Below, piece after piece: positions 11,201 to 23,900 of a DNA stretch of 64,000 nucleotides; positions within the stretch are counted from its first letter, which is position 1; each line of letters starts with the position of its first letter. The stretch is from Pogonophryne albipinna (taxonomy: Eukaryota; Chordata; Actinopteri; Perciformes; Artedidraconidae). The DNA lies in NCBI GenBank assembly GCA_028583405.1, contig CM053247.1, forward strand, positions 9,492,946 through 9,556,945. Direction: 5' to 3'. The translations under genes were made by a program, and so were the position numbers. The notes under the pieces were generated by a model. It was not told the DNA's origin. It made no database searches and worked only from the letters and a program-made list of their open reading frames with translations.

Positions 11201-12702
11201 GGCGGTGAGGTTGAAGATCTGCAGCTGCTTGTTGTTTATCGTACCTGTGTAAAGAAAGAATAATATTAATTACAAAATGCAACACAGTTGTACAGGACAT
11301 CAGAACTAACCAACTTTCCTATATACCCTTTTACAATGTTTGACATAATGATATGTTTGAATTCACTTTTTGATGGTCTAACATTTTACAGATAAAGTTT
11401 CATTTGCTCATTATAAAATATCTGTGTTTTCATTATCTCCCTCCCTCCCCAATACTCTACAAAACATTCAAAAAGCTATCCCTTCTTCAAGTTTAGTTTT
11501 TTAACTAAACAACTTTGACAATTATGTGTGCAGATCATCCAGAGTAACAGGATGGTGTTGACCTATACCTCTTTATAAATGAAAAAAATAAATATTTCAT
11601 TTTTTGTTTATAACATAAAGATAACTCCATTAATCTCTATTAATGTGGGATAGAAGCATAGTTCTCAAAAATACTTTACAACCTTGGCAAATGAAACCAA
11701 AACTGTCTGCATAGATATATATTTGTAATTTAGGTGAACTGACCCTTTTAAAACCATGACATACAGCTAGCCATAGGAGGCAGTACAGTCCAACACACTT
11801 TGAAACTGGTAGTGGAAACTGAAAATAGTGCACATGTCCAAGTGATAATTCCACACCGTAGCCTGTAAAGCAATTAAAAGCTTATAAGATTGAAGTTACT
11901 ACCAAAGTTCCCTGAAAAAAAACAACTATCAAAATCCCTTTAAATGCAGAGACTCACTGCGGTGACATCTCCCAGATTCTAACGCAACACATGCAGGCTG
12001 GGCATCTGCCAGATAATGGCTCCGGAGAAATCTATCTGGAATATCTGACACTTAAATCTGAGAAGAAAAATGCTTCGGGAAAGGATTTTGCATACAGAGA
12101 TCTCTCTGCTTTTGGCGCAGGGAATAGGTAACAGGTTGATCATATTTCCATGACTGGATCAACAGGTGTATCTCGGTTTCAGCTCAGTACACCAGGACGT
12201 CAATGGCTCAGGTTTTGGGGATTTTAAAAACCTTAATGAGGATAATAAGCATTTGTTGGTATGCGAATACGTTTTGTGGCCACACACCTCGTTGCACTTG
12301 TAATTTGCGGATAATTACAACGCTACCAGATCCAGTTTATATTAACCAACATTTACGCAACAATGCATACATGCCTCCTCTAGACTGGCAGTGTTGATAA
12401 CATGCGTAAAAGTTTGGGCACCTACCCCATTGCGCTTTGAAACTGCGGACAGTGTTGCCGTCCTTGAAGGGAAATCCAGCCCGGTTGTACTTCGCGTAAA
12501 GCATCTGCATGTGTTCCGTCATTGTATCCTGTAAAAGCAGATCCTGGTCGTCTTTCGCAGGGTAATTTTTATCCTCTGAATGCGTAAAATCCACCTTTCG
12601 CTTGTCTGGGAAACTGTCTGTTTTCAGCATCGCGCAGTATCCAACGCACAGATAACTCCATCCGTAGAGCAGCACGACCACGAACCGAGAGTAAAGAGCC
12701 AT
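8021..12702 (-). CDS. bmp3: Bone morphogenetic protein 3, complete, three coding exons
   Basis: Joined exons 12702-12426, 11244-10331 and 8212-8021 give a 460-residue secreted TGF-beta-family ligand; human BMP3 has 472. BMP3 is an atypical BMP known to oppose osteogenic BMP signalling. Visible parts are a signal peptide (residues 1 to about 24, starting [15 protein letters not shown]), a propeptide, an RNKR site (277-280) and a KKARKK site before the C-terminal 110 residues (351-460). The mature part has seven cysteines in the BMP pattern ([30 protein letters not shown]). [17 protein letters not shown] favours BMP3 over its paralogue GDF10. N-glycosylation motifs include NLT, NRT, NVS, NDS and NMT. 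All introns have GT/AG ends. The chosen ATG begins the signal peptide; an in-frame upstream extension looks like 5' UTR. cfap299 lies upstream in the same direction. Confidence 0.96.
8213..10330 (-). other. bmp3 intron 2
   Basis: The intron is 2118 bp, with donor GTGAGA at 10330 and acceptor TTTAG at 8213. It holds no recognised element. A more GC-rich, non-repetitive block at about 9120-9330 includes homeodomain-like TAATTA motifs and could be regulatory; this is a guess without comparative data. Confidence 0.85.
10331..11244 (-). CDS. bmp3: bmp3 coding exon 2 (propeptide, cleavage sites, start of mature domain)
   Basis: This exon is 914 nt. It begins in phase 1, its first two bases completing a Gly codon begun in exon 1. 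It encodes most of the propeptide (from [16 protein letters not shown]) through both basic cleavage motifs, to the mature segment ending [13 protein letters not shown]. The donor is AAG|GTGAGA. An open frame continues past the donor into the intron, but it departs from BMP3 there. Confidence 0.96.
11245..12425 (-). other. bmp3 intron 1
   Basis: The intron is 1181 bp, with donor GTAGGT at 12425 and acceptor TTTACACAG at 11245. No repeats or other genes were recognised in it. Confidence 0.85.
12426..12702 (-). CDS. bmp3: bmp3 coding exon 1 (signal peptide and N-terminal propeptide)
   Basis: This exon is 277 nt, or 92 codons plus one base. It encodes the signal peptide [15 protein letters not shown] and the propeptide region with [15 protein letters not shown] and [11 protein letters not shown]. 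The EHM and NTVRSF blocks match the corresponding BMP3 propeptide positions. The propeptide is shorter here than in human. Confidence 0.92.
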
Positions 12703-13121
12703 GCTCGAGCCAAAGTGAAGGTAGAAGCAGAAAAAATAACTATTTGTGGAAAGTCTAGCACGTTTCCAAATGTGGTCTCTACCTCCGGAAAAACATACCA
12801 TCACCTGAGGAGTCCTCACTTAGAAAATGATACCATCACCTTTGACACCAGGCACAGCGAGAGGGAGGTGGGAAAATGAGAGCGTTATCCAAATTGTCTC
12901 TCAGGGCTGTTAAAGTCAGTCAATGATAACAGTATTGGAGCGCTGGAGAAGGTGCAACAGATGCGGCAGAAGTAGGCTGCAAAAAAAGCGACGCATTTGG
13001 TTTTGCACCCGAGCAATGAACTGATTTCAGGGCAGCAGTCAACCGTCCCCCCGTCTCAGCTTTCATTGAAGGTAAAGCATGTTGTGCTTGGTATTATAGG
13101 ACTTGAGGGACCAGCTGGGTA

Positions 13122-13124
<3 letters not shown>
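12703..13124 (-). promoter_or_regulatory. bmp3 5' UTR / proximal upstream region
   Basis: This is the sequence just upstream of the bmp3 start codon. The transcription start was not located, and no convincing TATA box with spacing was seen. Position is the only basis for this entry. Confidence 0.4.
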
Positions 13125-14091
<967 letters not shown>

Positions 14092-14321
14092 AGAGGCCCT
14101 ATTCTGCTCATTTTCAGGTTCATATTTGTGTTTTATGCCTCTCATGTTTCCATGCTTTGATGCTCAAAAAGCTCTTTATTTTTCTCATACTGCCTGCTGC
14201 AGCACATCTTTTCATCCTCTGTCTGAAACCAGAGTATGCTCTGATTGGTTAGCTGGCCGGATCTGTTGTGATTGGTCAACCTTTTAGAGATGTGTTGGAA
14301 ATGACCCGCCCCATAGCATAT

Positions 14322-17300
14322 CCAACCCAGTCTCATAAAAAAACGTGTAATAACTACGTTGGTCCACAACGTAGGACGTAGTATTTCTACAAAAACACCT
14401 CTGAAATTGTAGGATCCCTACGTTTTTTTCACCATTCATTCCAATGGCTGGCGTCTATGTCACGTGATCTTCACATTTCTCCCTGCAGAAAAAAAAAACA
14501 TGGCCGACATTCGTTTTATTCTAGGTGGAAAATGCCTATTTTAAAGTTAGTTTGGCCATTAAAATGCGTTTTGATGTCATTTGATGCGAGAAATATGAGT
14601 TGTTATTTCAGATTATGTGTGCAGTGGATGTACATGATCTTTAGTTTGCTAGTTATTACGAAGATTACTTCAGGAAATTGTGTCTATACGTTTTCATTGT
14701 TACCAAGGTGGTTGCTAGGGACGCTGCTATCGATATTATTTCTGTTATGTTGTGTAACTGTTTAATGGTGTTATCTTTATTGCTACCCCCTTCCCCGTCA
14801 ATGTATAGTGTTGGTCCACAGTGCAAACGTATTAGTTTAACAAAATCCGCATCTAAAATTGTGGCATAGTGTGGTGCCGAGAGATGGGAGTCGGAGGCGG
14901 GGTATCAAAGGTACAAGCTAGACTTTTATTTAGCATCTCAAAACACATGTAAACAGCTTCATGCCCCGGGAAGCGAAGACCGGCGGAGACAGCTCACTAA
15001 AATGTCCGTGCAGAACAATACCCTAACCCATAGATCTGTGGGTGAATAATGTCTATCACCACAATAGATACGTTATTTTCCCCTGTGCAATTCTCCATTT
15101 ACTCAACAATAACACATCATTTTCCTTGTGTTTATTTATTTGTTTGATTAATAAACACAAGTTGGAGTCCGTCAGGACCGTGGGTCGGAGCAGCTCATTT
15201 GCTTTACAGAATATTACACCCGGAAGTAAGTATTCTCTCCGCTTCGCTTGACAAACCCTGTGATAGTCCTCAAGCTCTGTGATTGGAGAGTGTAACAGCA
15301 CTTGAGATGGGATGGAACCACGGCAGACTGTCCAAAACTGGATTTGAACGGGTCCACCGCGTCCCCACCTCCCCCACCCCGTCCCCAGAACTACACATGC
15401 TGGCTATTGTGTTTCGCAACATGTTCTCTATCTATGGCACGTCTCTACTGGGAATTGTAGTTTTAAAAGACATTTTCGTATTTCCCATAATAAGAAGTTG
15501 CCAGTATTAAACTGTGTACATCCCTGGAGGTTTAGGCGATAGGAAACACTCAAATTTAAAACATATAATTAATAAATGGGTGAAAATGGCTTGTGCCCAT
15601 AATGGGCAGCATTAATATATATACACACATGCCAGCTAAGGTCAGAAGAGCTTTATTGAACAGCTGGACTTATGTCTGTGACCCCTCCTGTTGTTAATTG
15701 ATAAGCCTGAAACATGCACTTGTCAAGGTTCAGAGGCACATTTTGCAAATATGGCAGTAGCCATCGATCAGCTTAAGATAAGATATACTTTATTGATCCC
15801 AAGTTGGAACATTTGCGTTACATCAGCATGTGTAACAGTTGTAAATATGCAGTGGTGTTTATTTGTAAATCATTTAGTATAATCACACAAATTCTGTGTT
15901 TTATATTTAACAATTCTGTGTTCTTTATTTATTGATTGTTCAATACCTGACAAGGTCGGAGACGAAAAACTTGGGTCACAGGTTCCTCAACAGTGCATTA
16001 CAAGACATCTATCAATATGTGTGTACCTCCACCATTAAACTGTCATATTCTGCACATTTCTTATACTATCTACATACATCTTATAAGAGTATAATACATA
16101 TGTATAATATCAGTTAAAATAAGTGCTTCAACATAGTTAACATTGCTGGAGGTATACACAAAGTTTTACATTCATTGCATAACTACACCGTTTGTGAATA
16201 TGATATGTCAATAAACCTTAGACAATCTTGAAATCTTTAAAGGGATGTGCAAAATAGTCATTATATACAGTCTTTAATTAACTATTAGTAGAGAATAACG
16301 AGTAATGAACTATACTTTATAGGGATTCTATTAATATCTAATAATAAAAATAATGAAATTCAATAACATGCTTTAACCACCAGGTGTCCCTTTATATCAG
16401 CTGTGCACCTTTATGGTGTAAATACAGCCTATCTACCAATTGGATCAAATATAAAAGTCAGCCGAATTAGTGTTGATACTGCAAGGAGACGTATTGTGTG
16501 AAAAGAAATGTAAGATATTGTTTAATGGCTGATATATTTATGATCCACGTCACGTTTTCAGTGTTGGCGGCAGTTCCTCATGTTTGTCTAGAAGTCTTCT
16601 CATCAGGGCTCTATAAATAGAGAACTACAGCAGATATGTAACATTTAATGCAGCCGAACCGTGTATTACAATGCCGTTATGTGATGACTTTCAAAGAGAA
16701 AAGCAAGCACACTCGGAATAAAGTGTTTTCGGTCTGTTTCCGGTATTTGTTTATGAAGATGTGATGTGAGATGTGAGACTGGAATTACACAGGAGAAAAT
16801 AACGTATCTATGCCACAATTTTAGATGCGGATTTTGTTAAACTAATATGTTTGCGCTGTGGACCAACACTATACATTGACGGGGAAGGTGGTAGCAATAA
16901 AGATAACACCATTAAACAGTTACACAACATAACAGAAATAATATCGATAGCAGCGTCCCTAGCAACCACCTTGGTAACAATGAAAACGTTCTATGGACGC
17001 AATTTCCTGAAGTAATCTTCGTAATAACTAGCAAACTAAAGATCATGTACATCCACTGCACACATAATCTGAAATAACAACTCATATTTCTCGCATCAAA
17101 TGACATCAAAAGGCATTTTAATGGCCAAAGTAACTTTAAATAGGCATTTTACACCGAGAATAAAACGAAGTTCGGCCACGTTTTTTTTTTCTGCAGGGAG
17201 AAATGTGAAGATCACGTGACATAGACGCCAGCCATTGGAATGAATGGTGAAAAAAAATGTAGGGATCTTACAATTTCAGAGGCGTTTTTGTAGAAATACT

Positions 17301-17358
17301 ACGTCCTACGTTGTGGACCAACGTAGTTATTACACGTTTTTTTGTGAGACTGGGTTGG
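14322..17358. mobile_element. 3.0-kb foldback transposon with ~548-bp terminal inverted repeats
   Basis: The left arm (14322-14869) is repeated in inverse orientation at 16809-17358. Ends are CCAACCCAGTCTCA and TGAGACTGGGTTGG, with a CATAT direct repeat outside each end (14317-14321, 17359-17363). Each arm carries a palindrome-rich part around GTTGGTCCACAACGTAGGAC. The 1.9-kb centre (14870-16808) has no frame I recognise as a transposase, so this looks non-autonomous. The 5-bp duplication does not by itself identify a superfamily. Confidence 0.85.
15770..15812 (+). repeat. Possible LINE-tail motif inside the foldback element
   Basis: The phrase ACTTTATTGATCCCAAGTTG is a motif common in fish interspersed repeats, often near LINE 3' ends. 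No surrounding reverse transcriptase was seen. The assignment rests on recall of the motif. Confidence 0.35.
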
Positions 17359-17577
17359 CATATCACACACTTTGTTGGAGCGCTAACCAATAGAAGCACA
17401 CATAGTGATGTCACTGAAGTAAAAAGGACTACAATGGAGGCGTTTCAGGCATAGTGTGGGAGAGAAACTCCCTCTGGAGGGAACTTTAGGATTGTAGCCT
17501 TTGCAGACCATTTACATGCACACAAACCTAAATAACACTACAGGAAAGAGACAACCACAAAGCACAACATGGCCCCT

Positions 17578-20500
17578 TTAAAACTAAAAGTGATCCTATA
17601 CTTTAACAGGAGGCCTCTTCAAACTTTTGAGATGCATACTGTATGTCTGGATGTTTTGTGTTATCATGGAGAAACTGAATAAAAACGCTTATCAACATTC
17701 ACATAAATCATTTTTGTAGCTTCAATTGATATTATGGGATTTAAAACTCCAGGAAAACTATTGTGCACTCTTTTTGAATGGAACATGTAAAAAAACACAA
17801 TTAAAAACATGAAGTGAGTTTTAATTATTATTCATAGATAATAATGCCCATGGTTCTGAATATACTTCGGTTAGTTCATCTTTGTTTTCTTTATTAGTTA
17901 TATTTTTATTTTACTGCAGGTGAAAATAAAATGTCAATATAATATGAATAAAATGTACATTCAATCAAATAAACATATTGGTATATTCCCATTCCGTTTG
18001 GCGGTAAATGAAATGGTTGACAACCAATCAATGAATCGTTCAAAGAATTGTGAAAATGAGAATAGCATGAAACTAAAATCAAGTGAATTGGTTAATCTGT
18101 AATTAATGCCGCTTGTAATTGTCAAACACATAAGGATGAAACATTTTATAACAAGAGTCCAAACTTCATGAAGATACCTGAAATGAATTTGGAACTGAAA
18201 TTGTAAATGTATATAGAGGGTAGAATAGTGTTTCTATGGCCCAGTTGAGTTTGAATCCACCTCTTTACCTCATGTTGTGTATATTAGGGGCAAGTCCAGG
18301 CCTCAAACTAATAAAACCATGCTTCAGTAAAAAGTCAACTGCTTAAAAGCCCAATAAAATGAATGAAGAGGGATATAAGCATTTCAATTAGATTTTATTG
18401 TGAAATCATTACTATTTAGAGACACATGATTTGTCTGGCTGAGTTCCAGCAACTATTTTTGTTGAGTTTTTAAGGTCTTGCACAGAAGCACGGCACATAT
18501 AAAAATAGCATTTTCACCGGCTTTTTAAAGCGGCCATTTGTCACGAGCTGTTTTGATTGGTAGGTGTTCTGAGCGACTGATTCCACTTTGAAAGGAGGGA
18601 GAGCTGTTTCATCACCATCGACGAGCCACATGAAGGAGCAGTGGTCTGTAAAGCTAAACAGCTGTAGATGAGGGTGAAATGTTCATTTGCCACCCGGCCA
18701 GTTTGAATTCTTGTTACCAAAACACAAAGCAGGGCAGATAGTGACAGGTGGACCGCCCTGGCCCCGAGGTTAAATCATCTGGCCTTTGACAAAGAGGTCA
18801 AAGAGGAAATGACATTCCCCAAAGCAATCCTTTGCCAAATGTAAATGTGCTTCTCATCCTTGTTAGTCCAGTTAGTTTTGTTGAGACAAAAGCAGAGACT
18901 ATAACCTGTTTTTCAGAGCCTTTTTTATTTCATGAAGAGCTACATTTCTTTATTTTATATACTTCATGTTACACTATATTTAAAGACATATAACAATAAC
19001 AACACATTCGGGACAATGTGTAATGACGGAAGAAACTGCCCAACGCCAATATTGGTAGTTGTTATTTAAAACTCTGGAAGACTTATTCACATTTATTTCA
19101 TCATTATGCCACAACAGACTGAGATTTAACATCTCCTTTTTAAGAAAAAAAGAAAAAAAATGCACTGACGAAGAAAACCCAAAACCCAGACCCCCATTCC
19201 CCAAACCCTTGCTTTTACAGAACCAGAACCCACATCCATGTGTCACCACACCACACATATGGCCAACAGGGTCCAATTCAGTCAAAACAGATGCAGCTGC
19301 TCTGGTAACCGGGTTGCTGAGGAACATTAGAGGTTTCTGTTAGAATTTACTCATTTGTTTAAAACCTCGTAACTTCAAATTAGTACCACGGCAGGTTGAA
19401 TATGGCTTGAGTTTAAAGGAAAGGTTTGATTCTTGTCTATGCGTTATATTAACCTAAAGGAGACTATAAGTGCAATGGAAAGATGGAAAGCAGGGCCAAG
19501 CAGCTAGCCTGGCTCTGTCCAAAAGTAAACAAAAACATCATGGCCAGGAAATGTATAGATAATCCAGGAAGTCCATGAAACAGTGTGACACAACCTCCAT
19601 GTTAAACCACAGCTTTGGTTTTTGTATGGATTAAACAAAAATGAGATATAACGCTTTATATAATCAAGCTTGAGATTTGCTGGTGGGCAGATTTTTAAAC
19701 CATTGGAACGACTAGTTGGTCCCCAATTTCCAGTGTTTATGCTAAGCTAAATTCAGCTAAGCTAACTAAACTAAGCTAACTAAGCTTCTGGCAGTTACAT
19801 ATTTACCACACAGACAGAAGAAGGGCTATCCCCATCCAACTCCAAAAGACCATGTCAAACTATTTTTCTTAACACGTGTATTTGTCTTGTTTTAAATGCA
19901 TTTTTTGTAACGAGATAACATGATAAGGAACCTTTATTTCTGTTAAGGTACATCAATGCTGGACTTTGTGGATTACCTGTATTTTAAGTTTTTTTAGGAG
20001 CATTTAAAAGAATGTGGGGAAATTGTGGGGAGTTAAAGTTAAGATATGTATATGGACTACATTTTGCAGGTTTCCTTGTAACTACGGAAACAAATGTTAC
20101 CTCTCAACTACACGTTTAAATAGTCATTTATGAATACATAATAAAGGCCCTGTAATTTGTAAACTTGTAGGGGGGCAGATTATATCATATGTTTCAATAA
20201 TAAATGCATACAAGAAATTAAAAGGAAGCAAAGTTGCCTACAGTTTCTAAATAACTTCCTGACGTGTGTTATTTAAAGAAATGTCTTCTTCAGTGAATGA
20301 CTAATATGTAAATGATAGGGCACTTTGATGTCCTGAAAAGTGTGCCTTGCATCTGGGAACATGCGGAATGCTTTAAGCCCATTACCCATTCTTCCAGTCC
20401 AATTGGAGCTACCACAGCCTGGGGGAGGACATAAAAAGCCGCCCCCATCATCTTTCAAAGCTCTTACTCCTTTAATTTGTTTAGACAAACAGCCCAAAAC

Positions 20501-20858
20501 ATGCCAGGCTAAACGACGGGAAATCCCACATTAACTAAGGGTCTTCATTTAGGGGAATTAGGAAGTCAAAAAACTCTATAATACAATTGTAATAAAACTT
20601 AATGGGAGGAAAAAATCTGAAGTATAAATTGACATTTTTAAGGAATTTTGCAAGTGAACTTGTCACACTAGTCCATCCACTTGTCCATCTGGGAATCCAA
20701 CATTAAAAGCCAATTTTTCCACCCAGATGGTATGCATGATATGAGGGCAACAGTTTGTAAATGACGGTGCAACTGCAGCCACTTGGTCAAATTAGAGGCT
20801 TCCTGCACTCTCCAATATGTGCCATATGTATGAATGTGTCGGCAGCAGCCTCTGAAGA
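17578..20858. other. Intergenic region between bmp3 and cfap299
   Basis: No gene was found. The part at about 18480-18860 is less AT-rich and non-repetitive. It contains CCTTTGACAAAGAGGTCAAA, in which TCF/LEF-like and nuclear-receptor-half-site-like words overlap. It could be a regulatory element or simply unique sequence. The 20340-20530 stretch is another GC-richer block just downstream of cfap299 that may be 3' UTR. Confidence 0.4.
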
Positions 20859-20951
20859 TCAGACCGTCCTGATGTTGTGGTCGTAGATGACGACATGGAT
20901 GTAGAGGTCCGACTGTAGGAAGGTCCGGTTGGAGTCCTCCCCAGGACCAGA
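20859..20951 (-). CDS. cfap299: cfap299 terminal coding exon
   Basis: This exon has 30 codons plus TGA. It begins [11 protein letters not shown] and ends [17 protein letters not shown]. The acceptor is GGTTCCAG and the phase is 0, matching the previous exon. The PGxxS spacing and the DLYxxxVIxDH motif match the family C terminus. Confidence 0.92.
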   Translation of the reverse strand, partial: SGPGEDSNRTFLQSDLYIHVVIYDHNIRTV

Positions 20952-23900
20952 CTGGAACCCAGCATAGAGTAAGAGTGGTTAGTAGGGCTTGATGGACTAC
21001 AAGGTGCATGCAAAGTGAATTGTTTTGCCTTCCATAGATGTGAAATTAAGCAAAGCCTCAGATATCGAAACACATTTATTTGTAATAAGAGGTATTGTGA
21101 ACTGTGAATATCAAATCTGATACGGCCCCACCACTAAGATGTGAAGCCACTAACAGCTGGGAACATTTATTCAAGGCTAAGTGTGTCAAAAGCTTCTAGT
21201 GGGAGTGAATCCATAGCCAACCATTACACTCAATTTACACTTTTACCTCAAACACACTTGTGGGTGTCCTAATAAGTGAGTCGGTCTTCCTTTGCAGGTT
21301 CAAAAGAGCGTCAATAAAAATGGTCCAATACAAAAATGACTTTATGGACCCTTTGGGAAATGCTGGGTAAACTAAATGATAAGCATCTGTTTGTAAGGAA
21401 AACAACAATTAACACTCAAATAATCTAAGAAACTTAAAACTTTTACTTAGATTGAAACAAGCCATGGTTATAACTGAACAATTAAAAACCCTCCACCCCT
21501 AAACCCACTTTCTGGCTAGGATTACATGAGCACAAAAACAAACAAACCACCCAAAGTGAGTTGATGTGAGAATTGATTTTGGAAGGTTGCACTGCCTATC
21601 TGTGGGCACATCATTGAGCTAACACTGGGTTAAAAGCCGGATGGTTCTGTTCTGCTCCGTGCCGAGCCAATCTGGGCCAGTGTCTGGGCACACGGGTGGT
21701 TTGCTGTGTCTGGCTTCCTATGCCTTCTCTTGTGTTTTTAATAGACAGCCTGGTCGGGGCGGTGCTCGACCGCAGCTAGAACACTGTGCTGCCATTTTGG
21801 CGATTGGCCTCAAACACGCAGTCCCCACAACTCTGTCTGCAATTTCAAAATAGTTCAGCTCCACACCAACTTCTTCCCAACCCCCCCCCCCAGCAAAGAG
21901 GGGAACTGGAGAAAAGAAAAAAAAACACAGTCTGTCAGTCGTTAGTCTTCCAGGGCCCCTGTCAGACTCTGAGCATGGAGGAAGCACCTGCCTCGACCCC
22001 TTGATCCTCCATTCTTTGTGCAGGTGCAAAGCAAAATACTTTTCCTTCACACTGATTTACTCCTCTCTTAGTCCCTCCAACTGATAACCCTTTGCTCTAA
22101 GCTCCTTCAAAAAAAGTAACACGTTTAATCTCGGGGTCAATTGTTGCTACGAACTAGGCAATTAATAAAGTCGGCAAAGTAACTTTAAAATAACTTGAAA
22201 TGTTTCTTTGCATTTGATAGTTACAACTATATACATTGGAAGTAATATAATGGCATTTTAGGCAAAAAAAGACCCCAGTACATATTAGAAAATAAGGGGG
22301 ATGATACATTGCAAATAAGTGAATTGAGAAATACAGTTTGTTTCATTGATAAGCGCGAATACTTTAACAAATGTGTTCTGCCCCTATTGCCTTTTTGCTT
22401 TTCAGGGACCTTTTTTAAGCAGTGGAACAGGTGAACTTATCTCATTAGCAGTGCCATTTGTCTCCCTGGGGCTTAAAAAAACACAGGACAACAACATAAA
22501 CAAACACCTACCATGGGGTCCACATTCAGGATCTTTTTGTCCCTCTTGTTCTTGAAGAGAAGGCCGTTTGGGTCGTCATAAATTACCTCAAAGTTAGGGC
22601 TAGAGTTGGACGTGGACACCTGTGTCTTCCAGTTGTAGTAGCTGTAGAGAAATGGTAACAGGTTAGTTGACTGAGAAAGACACGTCTTAAGCTTAAATGT
22701 ATAATAAGTACAATTTGCGCTACAAGACTACACCTCTTATATATTTGGTTGAGTTGTGTACTACCTACACTAAAATGGCCTTGTCTTTGTGCATGCGTTA
22801 GCTGGAAGCTGTCATGAGTTAACTTTCTCCCGAGTTTAAACCACAATGTTACAATACTTTTTAATATTTTTGGTCTTTAACTTTATATTTTTAACCAGAA
22901 GAAGTTATTAGCTATCGGACATCTCGATCTTAAATACATATTCAGTGTTTTCACAAGTTTTAAATCTGCAGGTTGGTTAGTTTTTGTAGATTAAACTTCT
23001 ATGGAAAATGTGGCTTTAGGTAAAAAACTCCTGAACGATGAACACTGAAGAAATTCTAAGTAGTAGAAGCTGCCAGCACTGACTGAAACATTGGTAAAGA
23101 CAACAACTCCCATACCATACTACTTCATAACCCCACTACACTCCTTATTCTGTTATTATTTAGTTACTAAGTGTAGTAAGGTAACTAAAAGACAGTAGTT
23201 TTGGGTTGCACTGGTTTTGCTGTTCGGTCATTTGGTTTGTTTTTGTGGGCCCACACCGGCATGCTTGCTTAAGAGAAAACACATTTGAAACTCATGTATT
23301 TCAATGAAACCCAGAAACTGGGATTTGGAGCAAACTCTGTGAACCATGAAACCAATTTATATTGCCACTTTTGTTGCATTCTGTTCATTCATTTCTCTTC
23401 CCCTCTATTGGAAATCAATGGATCTAGCATCTACAGTGTACCTTGGGTTTCACTCTCAACAGTTGCAGAATTTCACTTGAATATAAAAAGTTAAACGGGT
23501 TTTGTTAAAGATCTGGCTGTGATTGGTAGATCGCATTGCTGCAACATAACACAGAATGAACAGTGACCTGTTGAATAATATAAGGAAGAACTGGTGACTA
23601 GTGCTCGGTGGTAGTGGTGTGGCCATTTGGAGATCTAACTTTCTTGAACATTTTCCTTTATTGCCTCCCACAGCAGGAGGCTTTAAACCAACATGGGCAC
23701 CATATTGAGGTTATGACTTTGCATGTTTCATGGAGGAAGGGAAACTTTATGGATTACAGAGCATTACACGGCCATTGTTATCGTATTCATATTCAACAGC
23801 AGGTAATAAAAGAACCCTGCATTGCAGAATAAGAAAGGAAAGCAACCTGCAGAGCCAAGTATCTTTTTAAGAGCTGCAGAAGGTAAGCGTATGTTTCCAA

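Larger units (their letters stand above)
14092..17577. mobile_element. TTAA-flanked MITE, split by a 3-kb foldback insertion
   Basis: TTAA occurs at both borders (14088-14091 and 17578-17581). Terminal sequences AGAGGCCCTATTCTG on the left and the reverse complement of AACATGGCCCCT on the right pair imperfectly. The left half is 14092-14321, the right half 17359-17577, and the inserted element sits between. Family relatives in this window are at 2020-2240, 37692-37853, 41104-41350, 53822-54262 and 62275-62390. TTAA target use suggests a piggyBac-type or Kolobok-type mover; there is no transposase here to decide. Confidence 0.7.

Noticed and set aside
10539..11263. Plus-strand frames of 98-123 codons
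   Set aside because: They are antisense shadows of bmp3 exon 2.
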